64,000 nucleotides of DNA, taken from contig CM027380.1 in NCBI GenBank assembly GCA_015680905.1, positions 39,424,001-39,488,000 on the forward strand, given 5' to 3'. Every line of letters begins with the position of its first letter. Positions within the stretch are counted from its first letter, which is position 1. Origin of the DNA: Coptis chinensis (Eukaryota; Streptophyta; Magnoliopsida; Ranunculales; Ranunculaceae). Under the pieces are notes generated by a model. That model was not told the DNA's origin, made no database searches, and worked only from the letters and a program-made list of their open reading frames with translations. The position numbers and the translations under genes are program-made. This document shows positions 1 through 9,914 of the stretch, piece by piece.

Positions 1-123
1 AACGCACATTTGGGAGCTGATCAATTACTAGGGAAGATTTAAACGTGCCAAAAGGTCGGTTACAGCAATGAAATTAAAACGTCAGTAAAAGTTTCGTCAC
101 TAAAAAACATGTTTGTTGTAGTG
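1..123. mobile_element. Terminal fragment of a CACTA-like DNA transposon
   Basis: The segment ends TTGTTGTAGTG at 113-123. Read on the other strand this is CACTACAACAA, the usual CACTA (En/Spm) terminus. A short inner motif, GTCACTAAAAAAC, is typical of subterminal sequence in this superfamily. The other end lies outside the window, so no target duplication can be tested. It is not closely similar to the complete CACTA at 54731-58602 beyond the terminal bases. Confidence 0.45.
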
Positions 124-997
124 GACCTAATGCAAGGGTGACAATGAGAGTAGCTTTTCACTAAGTTACAATGAGGGTAACACTTGCTACTGAGATAGTT
201 GCCGACTTGTGATCTTCGAACGGAACCTTTTATTCTATCTCGTGTGTTTTTTATTTTTTATTTTTTTTCCAGACGGGATGTTTTATTCCGTCTCGCAACT
301 TTTTTTGTTTTTTTTACTTTCGGACGGGATATTTCATTCTGTCCGACGTTGTTTTTTTTCCCTCCCCAGATGGAATAAAACATTTCGTTCGGATTTTAAA
401 GTCACATTTGCATTGGGCAACCCCTAGTAGCTTCTCACCAATAAGGTAACTATGAGTGGAAATAATCCCATGTGGTGCCTATGTGGGGGTAATAAGTTGT
501 TGCTTGCATTGGGAATGCTCTTAAAGTTGCGGACAAAACTAACTTGTTGCAAAAGATGTAACTTAAAGCCACGGTTATACTAAACCAGTTGCAAGAAGTG
601 CACCTCTGGGCACAGAAGAAAGGTGCGGCTAAAAGGTACTTCTTGCCACCAATACTACTTGCTGTGGTAACAACTATGTTCTAGCAACCAAACCCTGGCC
701 GCGGCAAAAAAACCCAACGCTAAAAGTCACTTTTTTGGTAGAAATAAGTTTTTCAAAGCTAAAGTTTGATCAAATTAAATCTTACTTTTGATTGACCATG
801 TCCTAAGAAAGATTAAATGAATTAGGTATGTTATCTATTGAAAAATCTTTGGTAGAAAAACTTGATTATTAAGACTTAATTAGTGATTACGAAGCTAGAA
901 ATGCAAGTTTGAATGTTTTACGCTTTTTAACTCATTTTTCCGTAGTGCATTATTCATATTTAGATACAAATCTATATTCCTCTTCGTGTTTTAGTCC
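124..997. other. Non-coding stretch with short imperfect hairpins
   Basis: No gene is seen. Three related T-rich segments at 272-292, 322-346 and 366-392 carry GACGGGAT and ATTCCGTC-like halves that can pair, so they look like a repeated small hairpin, possibly part of a MITE. The phrase GGGAATGCTCTTA near 510-523 resembles MITE ends in plants, but no matching partner end or target duplication was found. The rest is unassigned. Confidence 0.4.
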
Positions 998-2038
998 ATG
1001 GGCTCCTCCGTATCATTAAAACTTTGTTCTTGGAACTATAGAGGTAGTAAAAAACCCTTTACAGTAAACTACCTTCTCAAACAACACTCTACGCACAAAT
1101 TTGATATTTTCTTTGTCATGGAGACAAAGGCTAATTTGCATGCAAGTAAAACAAGAACTTCTAAATAACTTTTTTTTTGTAAAAAAGTGATAATCCCTAC
1201 CATTGGGCTTAGTGGTGGCCGGGTTATGGTTATTCTGGAATGTTAAATTAAATATGCAAATCCTTTTTACTTCATCTAGCATTATTCATGCAACTATAAT
1301 TAATATCACCACATCAACCTTCACAAATTTTCATTTCCGATCCTTCATATATGCACCCCCACAACCACATGATAGATGGCTTTTATGGAATCATATAAAA
1401 AATCAGAGTCCACATCTTAATGGTGATTGGTTCATCATCTGTGACTTTAATGAGATGCAATATTTGTGGGAGAAATTTGGTAAACCTTTCTAACATACAA
1501 AATCTTCTAGAGAATTCACTTCTCTAATCAACACAACCCTGCTCACAGATATTGGTTTTGCGGAGTCACTCATACTTGGGCAAACAATCATAACCTGTTC
1601 ACTTTAACAAAAGAAAGAATTGATGAAGCTTTCATAAACAATTCATGACTCATCAATCATCCCAATGTGACTCTGTTCACTCTCTCCATCATTTATTCTG
1701 ATCACAGTCTAATCATTCTTGATACAAACCTTTCTCATGAAAAAACTAAAAAACCTTTCATTTTTCAATCTGCATGGACCACGAATCCATATTATAGAGA
1801 GGTTGTTAATTGAAACAAACTGGGATCATTTCAATGATACCACTCCTCACAATTTTTTAAATAACATGTTTTATAATAATAAAATCTTTGTATTTGGAAC
1901 AAAAATCACTTTCGAAAACTTGATTTTGAGATTCAAACTTTGCTTCAAAACTTAGGCGATAATAATACAAATTTTTTTCACATCATTACCAACATTAGAA
2001 GTTCCACTAATAAAATTTTGTATCTTAAGGATGATCAT
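998..2038 (+). pseudogene. LINE (L1-type) ORF2 remnant: endonuclease domain and linker, no reverse transcriptase
   Basis: This is a decayed plant L1 ORF2, read across several frames. Visible motifs, in order, are CSWNYRGS and FFVMETKAN (endonuclease start), GLWLFWN, WFIICDFNEM (metal-binding region), THTWANNHN, YSDHSLIILD (catalytic SDH motif) and LGDNNTNFFH (the linker usually just before the RT domain). An intact element would continue with about 500 residues of RT. Here the similarity ends near 2038, where Tat-associated sequence begins. Frameshifts and stops are frequent, so it is long dead. I infer that the Tat insertion cut it, leaving the RT half beyond the right edge of the window. 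Confidence 0.8.
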
Positions 2039-2702
2039 TGTAGGGGATTTTTTCAAGTTTTCCCTGATCTTTCTCTGTGTCTTGTGATCTTGGAACCTTT
2101 GAATGAATGGAGATGGGATGAGATGATTGTGAGTTCAGGGTTGAACCGTCTGACGGCTGCCTACGTATCTCCTTGTTTATTATAGAGAATCAAACCTTAT
2201 CTTGCGTAGTTCCTAAGAGCGAAATCCCTATGGTTTATATAGGAAAAGCTTTGAGAGTCCTAGGGTTAGGGCTGTCTTCACCGCTTGTGAGTTCATTTCC
2301 ATCTTTGGACTTTATCTTCCTATTAGGAATTCCCTCTTTATGGAAGTCTAAATCTAGACCATATCTTTGTGAGAGGTAAGTTTCCTTGCTGGTTATAATG
2401 TCCCATCGTATGTGGGAAGATTATATCTAAAAGGAAACTCCTAAGATATGTCTTCACGATTCTTTCCTTATCATCAAAGATCGCCATCTTCAGTTCTCTT
2501 ATGTTCAGAAACTGTCTACATCAGCTCCTAACGACTGGGTAACTGTTATGTTGGAAGGCGGTCAGCCATGTGCCTGACACATGTTCACTAAACACTCGTG
2601 TTATGCACGAGATTACTTACTCATAGAACTGATCCGATGGTCCTCATCGCATTTTGAACATATATAGTCTTAGGTTATTTCCCATACACGTGTCATCTAT
2701 TC
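2039..2702 (-). repeat. Candidate 3' LTR of the minus-strand Tat element
   Basis: This block lies where the 3' LTR of the Tat element should be, between the broken LINE and the antisense extra ORF. It begins TGTAGGGGAT at 2039 and could end at CA (2701-2702), next to a C-run that would be a purine tract on the minus strand. It contains CTGCCTACGTATC, a phrase I associate with LTRs of plant gypsy elements, and a small hairpin at about 2598-2614 (CTCGTG pairing with CACGAG). No second LTR is in the window to compare, so the ends are inferred. The LTR may extend into 2703-3000. Confidence 0.35.
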
Positions 2703-3075
2703 AGTGACGGAAAATCCCCCCTACGGATGCCCCCTCTCGTGCCACCTAGCACGTGGGTGCTTGAAGCGACGCTGCTTTTGGCGCGAGAATCCTTTTTCCA
2801 AAACTGTTGTTGGGAACTGCTGACATACCCAACTAATTATGGTGCTGAAAAGATGGCTCGAACAGACACGCCGTTTCCCAAAAAAGGTAATGATAGCAGT
2901 TCAATACCGAAAGACGCACTGCTTAGGTTCATCCTAACTGTCCATCTTATCTGTATATAAGAGATATGGTGAGAGAACTTGCATTACCTCTTCTGATGCT
3001 TTTTTCTGCATACTGAACCTTTTGGTCTCCCGTTAGGGTTTAACCAAAGCTTGAAACTTTTCATCTTTCTTGACT
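2703..3075 (+). promoter_or_regulatory. Leader of the Tat extra ORF, with TATA box
   Basis: No protein is supported here. TATATAA at 2954-2960 lies about 115 bases before the ATG at 3076, a normal spacing for a plant promoter plus a short 5' leader. The C-rich part at 2713-2760 lies next to the inferred LTR edge. A plus-strand promoter here would let the extra ORF be transcribed against the direction of the retrotransposon. Confidence 0.4.
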
Positions 3076-3603
3076 ATGAATTCCAACTGGTCGCTTGTAA
3101 ACTTTGGAGATCTTTCCTCCCTGGAACTAATCCGCACAAAATTTCACATCCCTGAAGATGTTGGCCTGGAGTGGGGGAGGTTATTTGATGAGTTGGCCTA
3201 CAAGGAGGTGGCGCTCATCACCATTGGTCAACTTAGGGCCGGACTCACTCTTCCCCTCCACCCATTGCTACAAGAATGTCTGATTCACTTTAATCTTGCT
3301 CTTGGTCAGGCAGCACCCCTGTTTTACAGAACTGTGATGTACTCTGCCCTTCTTGCTAAGAGACATGGATTTGCTCTCAACCGTTGGGTGTTCGGTTACT
3401 TTTACGAGGTCTGGCGTATTCAAGACCAATCGTACTATTACCTCATGACCAGAGACAAGAATTCTCCGATCATCTTTTTTGAGGGGAAGCAGAGTGACGA
3501 AGGCTGGGTTGATCACCACCTTCGTGTATTGGGTGATGCTTGGGATGTTCGCCCCTCTGATGATGAATTCCTGTGCCCAAAAAACACACCCATGCTCCAA
3601 CCA

Positions 3604-3698
3604 GTAAGTCTTCCTACTTAGGTACTTTATAACTTGATATAGGAGTCTTTTGCTTAAATATCTTTTGCTATTATTCCTTAGATGATTCTTCCCCCTAG
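3604..3698 (+). other. Intron 1 of the Tat extra ORF
   Basis: The donor is CCA|GTAAGT and the acceptor is CCCCCTAG|AAT. The length is 95 bases and the sequence is T-rich, as plant introns are. The upstream exon is 528 bases (176 codons) from the ATG and the downstream exon resumes in phase 0 with NQLTATDAITVDIIKKI. Without removal, the reading frame meets stops at once. Confidence 0.65.
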
Positions 3699-4703
3699 AA
3701 TCAATTAACTGCAACTGATGCTATTACGGTGGACATTATCAAGAAGATCCCCAAGGAATAGAGAATGCCTTGGGTGATAGTTCCTGATCCCACCCATCTT
3801 TTTGAATATCTCAACATGTCTATTGAAGAATTGCTGTAACTTACTCCTGGCTCTTCCCCTTTTGGGATAAATACTGTGAATTCTGAGTGCACAACACTTC
3901 CTCTTCCTATTGATCAGGATGTCAGACTTCTTCCTCATCTAGTTCAGGATGAATCCTCTCTGATTACTAGAAGAAGAGAAAACCACAAGGAGAAGAGTTC
4001 GGAGGCCGTCTCGGTGATGCCGCACCGGGTCGGGTTCGGGGGCCCTTTGTTAGTGATGATTGTGTGATCACTGGTGGGAGGGGCCATGAATTGCCTCATG
4101 AATTGCCTCATTAAAAAGGGAGTGCGTGCATCTAACTGTTCAAACTTGAAGAGGTCTGATACCGCTTATGATGTTGCCCCCTCTGGTAAGAAAATGAAGT
4201 TTTGCCTTCTCTCTGTTAGTGAAGATACACTTTTTAAAGTTCCTGCTAGTATTCCCCCACCTGTTAAGTCTTGTAAGAATGTAGTTGTACCTCCACCAGT
4301 TCCAGTTCCAGTTCCTTCCACAGGTTCTAAACAAACTGGTGATAATGTCCTTCTGATTGTTGACCCTCCCTTCCCTGATAATCGCAAAGGGAAGGGTATT
4401 GCTGAGACCAATGCTATGACTATCACTCTCCCCCCTTCTCTATTTGGTGACAGGAGGAGGGAGAGTGATGCCATCCTTTTTTCGCCTCGATTTCCAGATT
4501 CCCCTGAAAGGGAGATGATAGTGGAGATAAGGCGTTGGGGACGAATTGATGAACAACCTGTTACCAATAAACATTCTGTTGAAGATGTTGATATTGAGCT
4601 TGGAGTTTTGGAAGTTACGTGACTTCCAGTTGATAAGGCTGAAGCCAATATAGCTGGGACCTTGGACCTGTCCTATTGTCGCTCTGCTGTTCACCTTGCC
4701 AAG

Positions 4704-4775
4704 GTAAGACTTTCTTCTCTGTTCAATGTTCGGTTTCTCTCATTGTGGTACTTACACATCTATGTTCTTCTCTAG
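4704..4775 (+). other. Intron 2 of the Tat extra ORF
   Basis: The donor is AAG|GTAAGA and the acceptor is TTCTCTAG|TTA. It is 72 bases long and T-rich, with phase 0 on both sides: the exon ends HLAK and resumes LVNNFLAMKD. It sits between the acidic middle region and the coiled coil. Confidence 0.6.
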
Positions 4776-5683
4776 TTAGTGAATAACTTCTTGGCTATGA
4801 AAGACCCTATCTTTGCGGCCACCGCCGATACATCCACAGATGCCATGGCTACTGGTGAGATGATCTAGGCAAAAGAAGCTGCTGAGCTGCAGATCCAGGT
4901 TGACCAGCTCTTGGCGAAAGAGAAGAAATCTGATACTGGCTTCAGGAACATGAGAGACACTATCTCCAACCTTCAGAGCTCTCTGGAGAAAGCCCAAAAA
5001 GGAGCTGCTGATGCTGTCGTTTGGAAAGTGAAGTTCTTGGAGCTGCGCGCCCACTTCACTACCCTACAAACACAACATATAATCAAGTCCAAGGGGAACT
5101 CAACCGTAGGAACACTCAGATGAGGACACTTAGGCAGGCTATTAGCCATGGAAATGAGGTCATGTCAAGCTATGAGAGGGCTCTAAAAGAAAAATGTCTT
5201 CACTCTGATAAGAAGACTGGTGACCTCTTGGCAGAGACCTCTGAGTTTTATTCTCAAGTGTTGAAGGAGGTGAGGAAGAGGTCAGCTGAAAATGCCGTTA
5301 GCTTTGCTCTGAGAGTACTTGATGTTTCTTAAGAGTCGTTCGAGGCTGCCAGACAAGTTAAGTTTGAGGAGGCTATTGAGGCTACTGGATATGTCACTCA
5401 GTTGGATGCTCAGGGGCGAGTGACCAACCCTTTCATCTTGTTTCCTGATCTAGACACCAACATCTCAGCTATCCAGGAATAACTTATACCTGATGCTTCC
5501 TTATCCTCTGAAGAAGACACCGATGATGACATGCCTCCCATTCAGCTTCTTTTTCTGCCAGTTCCCATTTTAGGTGAGTGTTCTGTTCAGCCAACTGTTC
5601 CAGTTAATCCAACCACACAGTCTGATGGTGCGGTAGCAAGCACTGATGGTGAACCAAAGTTTGATTCTACCCCTGCTTTATAA

Positions 5684-6623
5684 GCCTTTTAGTTGATGAT
5701 TCACATAAACAATTATTTTTAAACAATTATTCTATGGGTCTGTAATATTGATCTATGTAGCTCATACACAATTTACTTTACTGAGCTCTGTAGCTCTTTT
5801 ATTTTATGCATGCTATTTACTTACTGAGCTTTGTAGCTCTTCTATTTTACGTATGCCTTAGAAGTATTCTATGTTACATTACATATATTATTGTGCATAC
5901 TCTACCCCTGTTGCCCCCAAAGTTCATTTCGAACAACAATAGGTGACCCTAGTAGGCTAAACAGATTAAGATGAGGCATAACCAGAATCTGATCAGGATG
6001 TCATGGGAGCCATTTCAACTTAACTGTGACTGAGAGTTCGATCGCATAGAGGCATATGCCTTTGTGAAAGCAACTCAGTGCATTGAGCACAACACTGTGT
6101 TTTATAATGATAGGTCTAATTTATTTTTAAAAAATAAAAAGGGTATCACCTGAACAGTAGTGGAGTCTTCCTCAGGACCATCATGCCGATGTAGTTCCAG
6201 GCCAATGATGGTGTGCTAGGACCTGGATCCCACCCAGATCTTCCTAGCAACCCTTGTATACAGCAGGCTCGCAAGAACACTATCTCTCGTTCCAAGTCAA
6301 ATTAGCATACAATTTATTGAATAGTTAGCGTGGTTTTATTCCCTAAAGGCTTAACCCGTCGAGGATATTTGTAGTTTTAAAAGAACTGGCATACAGTTCC
6401 AGCTGCATGGGGCTGAGAAAGGAACTGACAGTTCGACTTTCCCTTACTCGGTATCATTGGTTCCAAAGCAAATTGGCATACAATATTCTTGAACAAATAG
6501 TGAGTAAATAATTCCCTAAAGGCTTAGTCCATTGAGGATAATAAAGAACGTGCAAGGGATATATTCGATTGCAAAGTGAAGTACTTTATTGACGGTATGC
6601 ATAACAAAGCATGAAATAACAGT
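5684..6623 (-). other. Tat non-coding region between pol and the extra ORF
   Basis: This lies between the two convergent Tat genes and would be the 3' untranslated part of both. Around 5758-5850 a GAGCT[CT]TGTAGCTC phrase recurs. A longer duplicated segment is annotated separately at 6290-6545. No further ORF of note is seen. Confidence 0.5.
6290..6545. repeat. Degenerate tandem repeat in the Tat 3' region (period about 172)
   Basis: TTCCAAGTCAAATTAGCATA at 6290 recurs as TTCCAAAGCAAATTGGCATA at 6461. ATTCCCTAAAGGCTTAACCC at 6338 recurs as ATTCCCTAAAGGCTTAGTCC at 6511. The spacing is 171 and 173 bases. At least one and a half units are present, with the shorter phrase GAACTGGCATACAGTTCC between them. 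Amplified tandem repeats in this position are known in some Tat-lineage elements such as Retand. Confidence 0.6.
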
Positions 6624-7055
6624 TTACTGATAGTACTTGTGAAGGTGCTGTTCGTTCCATGGTTTGACAAGAACGTCACCTTTAATAGTGTGTAGGTAGT
6701 AAAAACCAGTTCGACCAACCTTGTCGATGATGTATGGTCCTTCCCAGTTAGGTCCAAGTTTGCCGTTGAGCTCTGGGATCTCACGGAGAACCAGATCACC
6801 AGTTTTGAAAGATCGAATCCGGACTCTCATGTCGTATGATCTCTTCAAAGTCTGTTAGTTAGTAGCTAAGCGAAGTGCTACACCTTCTTGCTTTTCATCT
6901 AGGAGATCCATTTCTCTACATAACAGCTCCTCGTTGTCCAGGGTGTGCACAACATCTGACTTATGAGTGGGAGTTACCGCCTCGAGGTATGGACCGATTC
7001 GGCCCAGGAGGTCGCTGAAAATGGAGACTCACCAGTTGACCGCTTGGGTGTAGTT
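6624..7055 (-). pseudogene. Tat integrase, C-terminal part (continues from 51120)
   Basis: The minus-strand reading ends with a clear gypsy integrase C-terminus: RSYDMRVRIRSF, GDLVLREIPE, GKLGPNWEGPYII and GFYYLHTIKG, then WNEQHLHKYY at the stop. Upstream are FSDLLGRIGPYLEAV and MDLLDEKQEG, with a stop near 6857 and a frameshift near 7000. At 7055 the reading is interrupted by the LTR that starts at 7056. The missing upstream part is at 51120-52121, and the reading resumes in register when the TAGTT duplication is counted once. Together with the RT at 52813-54727 it belongs to one Tat pol gene cut by the 44-kb insertion. Confidence 0.85.
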
Positions 7056-8554
7056 TGATAAGAGCCCAAAACTGTGGTTTTAACCCACCCCTTAACAATA
7101 TTACTTTTAGACCAATTATGTGATTAATAAGTAAGAGTTAGTACTATTATAGTGTTCTTATGTATTCTAGGCATTGGAGTCGAATATGTGCAGAAATACG
7201 TCCCTTTTGTGAGATAAAAGAGCAGAGGTTGGCTGCTAAGAAGTTCTATGATTAAAGGCTAAGATTCAAGGAGAAAAAGCCTTTTTAAAGCCCGGTCAAA
7301 GATGGAAAGTCAAAGTCAATGCGGACAGAAATAGCGCACAAAAGTCAGCAGAACTTTCGAAGGCTGTATCTTTGGACTCAGACCTCGGAATTAGGCCTAC
7401 CTTATGTCAAAACGACCAACTCGGAACGAGCTTTCTAATGGTATAAGATTTGACCCAATTAGAGGAGTTTAAGTAGACGAAAAGTCTGTTGAAGTCATTT
7501 CTAGCTGAAAACCCCTTTGTGGACTGAAGTAATGAGGTTTTGGGCTCGATTTTTTCGGCCCAAAAAATGGATCCCAAGCCCATGTATGAAATTGTGGATC
7601 TATTCTCCTCTATATAAAGAGACTAAGACTTAGCTCTTAAGAAACTTAGTTTTACTTAATTCTACTTCATAAAATTAGTTTTTAGATAGTTTTAATCTAG
7701 TTATTTTTCATAGAATTAGTTTTTAGAACAAGAAATTAGTTTTTAGAATCAATTACTTAGTTATATTTCAAGTTTTAGTTTCTAATTCAATAAATTAGTT
7801 CATACATTTAGTTTGTCTTAAATTGATAATTCGTTATTCATAATCTTAGTTTTAAATTCAGTTTTAATTCATTTTTGAATAATTATACTATTGTTCAATT
7901 AGATTAATAAAGTTTAATACTTATTTAATAATGACTTGTTCTTGTGTTAGAAATTAAAGCTTAATGATTCAAGGCTAAAACCTCCATTAGAGGGGTTTGA
8001 GGAAGCCTTGATGAAACTTGATTGGATCAGCGTAGAAATGATTGTAGTAATCTATTCCATTCTAGAAAGCAATTAGTTCTCCATGAGAATGGATTTGATT
8101 GCTTCACATGCTGATTGTTAGTTGGTAGAGATTATCATGAAAAATTAGGGATTAGAAAGACCCAATTGTTATGTGAAAACATTGCAATTCGGATTACGAA
8201 AATTCATCGTTAGTTTATTAAGTCGAATCAAGATGGAATCAAATTCCCCTAATTCATTCTCATATTGTCAATTTGGTATTGAATTGCCGTCATTTCATTT
8301 ATCGCATCTTGCTTAGTTGATTCACTATCGTAGTCAATTTCAATTCCATTACTCTCACGACTTTGTTAGCTTATACGAACTAGGAAACTTCACATCTAAA
8401 CAACTAGGAGTGGAAAAAATTCTCTACTCTAAACATATTGCATTGATAACGAGAGTAGAATCTTTGATATATAAGCCGAAAATAGTTCTAGTTTTACTTA
8501 CATTTGAGTTTAATTACTTAAGTCTAGGTAAAACTAGCATTTTACAAATTATCA
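7056..8554 (+). repeat. A1 5' LTR
   Basis: This 1499-base LTR starts TGATAAGAGCCCAAAA and ends TACAAATTATCA. A TATA box (TATATAAAG) lies at 7611-7619. A strong hairpin is at 7969-8011: TCAAGGCT pairs with AGCCTTGA, and inside it CCTC pairs with GAGG around the loop CATTA. The matching 3' LTR is 49618-51114. Confidence 0.9.
7611..7619 (+). promoter_or_regulatory. TATA box of the A1 5' LTR
   Basis: TATATAAAG is preceded by a pyrimidine run and followed by the conserved phrase GACTTAGCTCTT. The partner LTR keeps it at 50168-50176. In the A2 3' LTR the same position (near 36163-36172) reads CATTTGAAG, so the box is lost there. Confidence 0.6.
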
Positions 8555-8556
8555 AA

Positions 8557-8569
8557 TGGCGCTGCTGCC
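8557..8569 (+). promoter_or_regulatory. A1 primer binding site
   Basis: TGGCGCTGCTGCC starts two bases after the LTR end. It resembles TGGCGCCGTTGCC, the site complementary to the 3' end of plant tRNA-Asp used by Athila-type elements, with two mismatches. Only about ten further bases of A1 leader survive before the A2 LTR fragment. Confidence 0.6.
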
Positions 8570-8578
8570 ATCTTAGTA

Positions 8579-9323
8579 AATATTACTTTAGACCAATTAT
8601 GGTTATTAATCATTACTTAGTTGTGAATTCAGTTTTGAATCCTTGACTAGATTAATATATTAAATTTATAATCTTTTTATCATGTCTTGTTATTATTTAT
8701 TTATCAATGATAGTATAATGATTCAAGGCTAAAACCTCCATTAGAGGGGTTTGAAGAAGCCTTGATGAAAACTTGATTGTTGTTAGCGTAGAATAGTTCG
8801 TAATATTCTATTCCATTCTAGAAAGTAATTAGTTTACCATGAGAATGGGTTTGATTGCTTCACATGCTAGTTGTTAGTTGGTAAAGATTACCATGAACAA
8901 TTAGGGATTAGAAACACCCAATTGTTATGCGGAAGCATTGCAATTCGGATTACGACAATTCTTTGTTAGTAAATTAAGTCGAGTTAAGGTGGAATCAAAT
9001 TCCCCTAATTCTTTATCTAGATTCGAACCTTAGTATTTTAATTGCCATTGTATTATTTAGAACATTTCGATTACGTTATTTCCCATCGTTGTTAGCATAA
9101 TTAGATAATCCGTACTGTCATTGACTTTGATAGAACTGATAATCTTAATTAACGTGAATTCTAAAGAACTAGGAGTGGAACGAACTTTCTATTCCAACTT
9201 ATTGCAATAGCATCTAGAGTAGAAAACTTTGATAAAATTAAGCACTAAAAGTAGTTTTAGTTTTACTTGCGTTTAAGTCTTGTTGCTTATTCGTAGGTAA
9301 AACTATCCTTTTACCAATTATCA
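8579..9323 (+). repeat. A2 5' LTR, internally deleted fragment
   Basis: It carries a short piece of the LTR start (AATATTACTTTAGACCAATT), then jumps to the later half and runs to the normal end CCAATTATCA. The LTR beginning, including the TATA box, is missing. The sequence from 8602 matches the A2 3' LTR from 36571 closely, and less so the A1 LTRs. The LTR hairpin is retained near 8720-8765. Confidence 0.8.
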
Positions 9324-9325
9324 AA

Positions 9326-9338
9326 TGGCACCGCTGCC
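9326..9338 (+). promoter_or_regulatory. A2 primer binding site
   Basis: TGGCACCGCTGCC lies two bases after the LTR end and resembles the tRNA-Asp site TGGCGCCGTTGCC. The same CATCTTAGT that follows A1's primer site follows here, then the full leader continues. Confidence 0.6.
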
Positions 9339-9470
9339 ATCTTAGTTCTGTTTAGAATTGTTTACATTAGTATTGTTAGTCTTCCCAAAGTCCCATTAAA
9401 CCTACCCACCCTTGTTTGATTCTAACCGTGATTGTCTGGTTCAGAATTTTTTTTTTCCAAGAACAAGCCT

Positions 9471-9674
9471 GAGCGCGCCTCGTGCCCATACAAGGCAAAG
9501 TTTGAGCGCCACCTGCGCTGAAGTGCCTGGAACTCGAGTTGAACCTAAGCACAACCCGCGCTCTATCAAGGCAAATTTCAAGTGCCCCCTGTGCTGAAGT
9601 GCCTTGAACTCGAGTTGGACTTGAACGCTACCCGCGCCCTACCTAGGCTATTTCTGAGCGCGACACGCGCCCCC
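9471..9674 (+). repeat. GC-rich tandem repeat in the A2 gag leader (unit about 76 bases)
   Basis: About two and a half units are present. Each unit carries GAGCGC- or ACCCGCGCCC-like cores, an AAGGCAAATT-like phrase and a CTGGAACTCGAG phrase. The same repeat family occurs before ORF Z at 32662-32790 and 46558-46834, so two different leaders of this element type share it. The GC content stands out against the AT-rich surroundings. Confidence 0.7.
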
Positions 9675-9914
9675 TTCTGAATTGCCCAATTTTCACCAGT
9701 TAGTACAAACTTCCATTACTTCAAGTTATTCAGTGTTTCTAACTTGTTACACACACTGAGCTCGCGTATACAAGACGCTATTCATAAGCAAAGCAAGGAG
9801 GCATTTAGGTACTTCTTTCTTCCACTCCTCTCATCTCCTGTTATAGGTTTATACTAGCATATCAGGATTATTTTGACGTTTGTCGTGTTTAGTTAAGATT
9901 GGTCTTAGCCTTGC

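Larger units (their letters stand above)
3076..5683 (+). pseudogene. Antisense extra ORF of the Tat retrotransposon (putative gypsy-type transposon domain plus coiled coil), spliced
   Basis: The ORF runs opposite to the minus-strand Tat genes. The N-terminal part (FHIPEDVGLEWG, GLTLPLHPLLQECLIHF, YSALLAKRHG) looks like the plant 'putative gypsy type transposon' domain (Pfam Transposase_28), judged by eye. A low-complexity proline/acidic middle follows, then a long coiled coil (about 4900-5340), then an acidic tail ending at TAA 5681-5683. Two apparent introns (3604-3698, 4704-4775) join in phase 0. After their removal the frame is continuous except for several in-frame stops (near 3762, 3837, 4065, 4620, 4866, 5330, 5480) and one frameshift near 5080. 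The intact product would be roughly 810 residues. Function is unknown; such ORFs are described in Tat-lineage elements between pol and the 3' LTR, in either orientation. Confidence 0.7.

Noticed and set aside
209..427. A 72-codon frame rich in Phe and Leu
   Set aside because: Its composition follows from T-runs and the repeated GACGGGAT hairpin; there is no start context and no homology.
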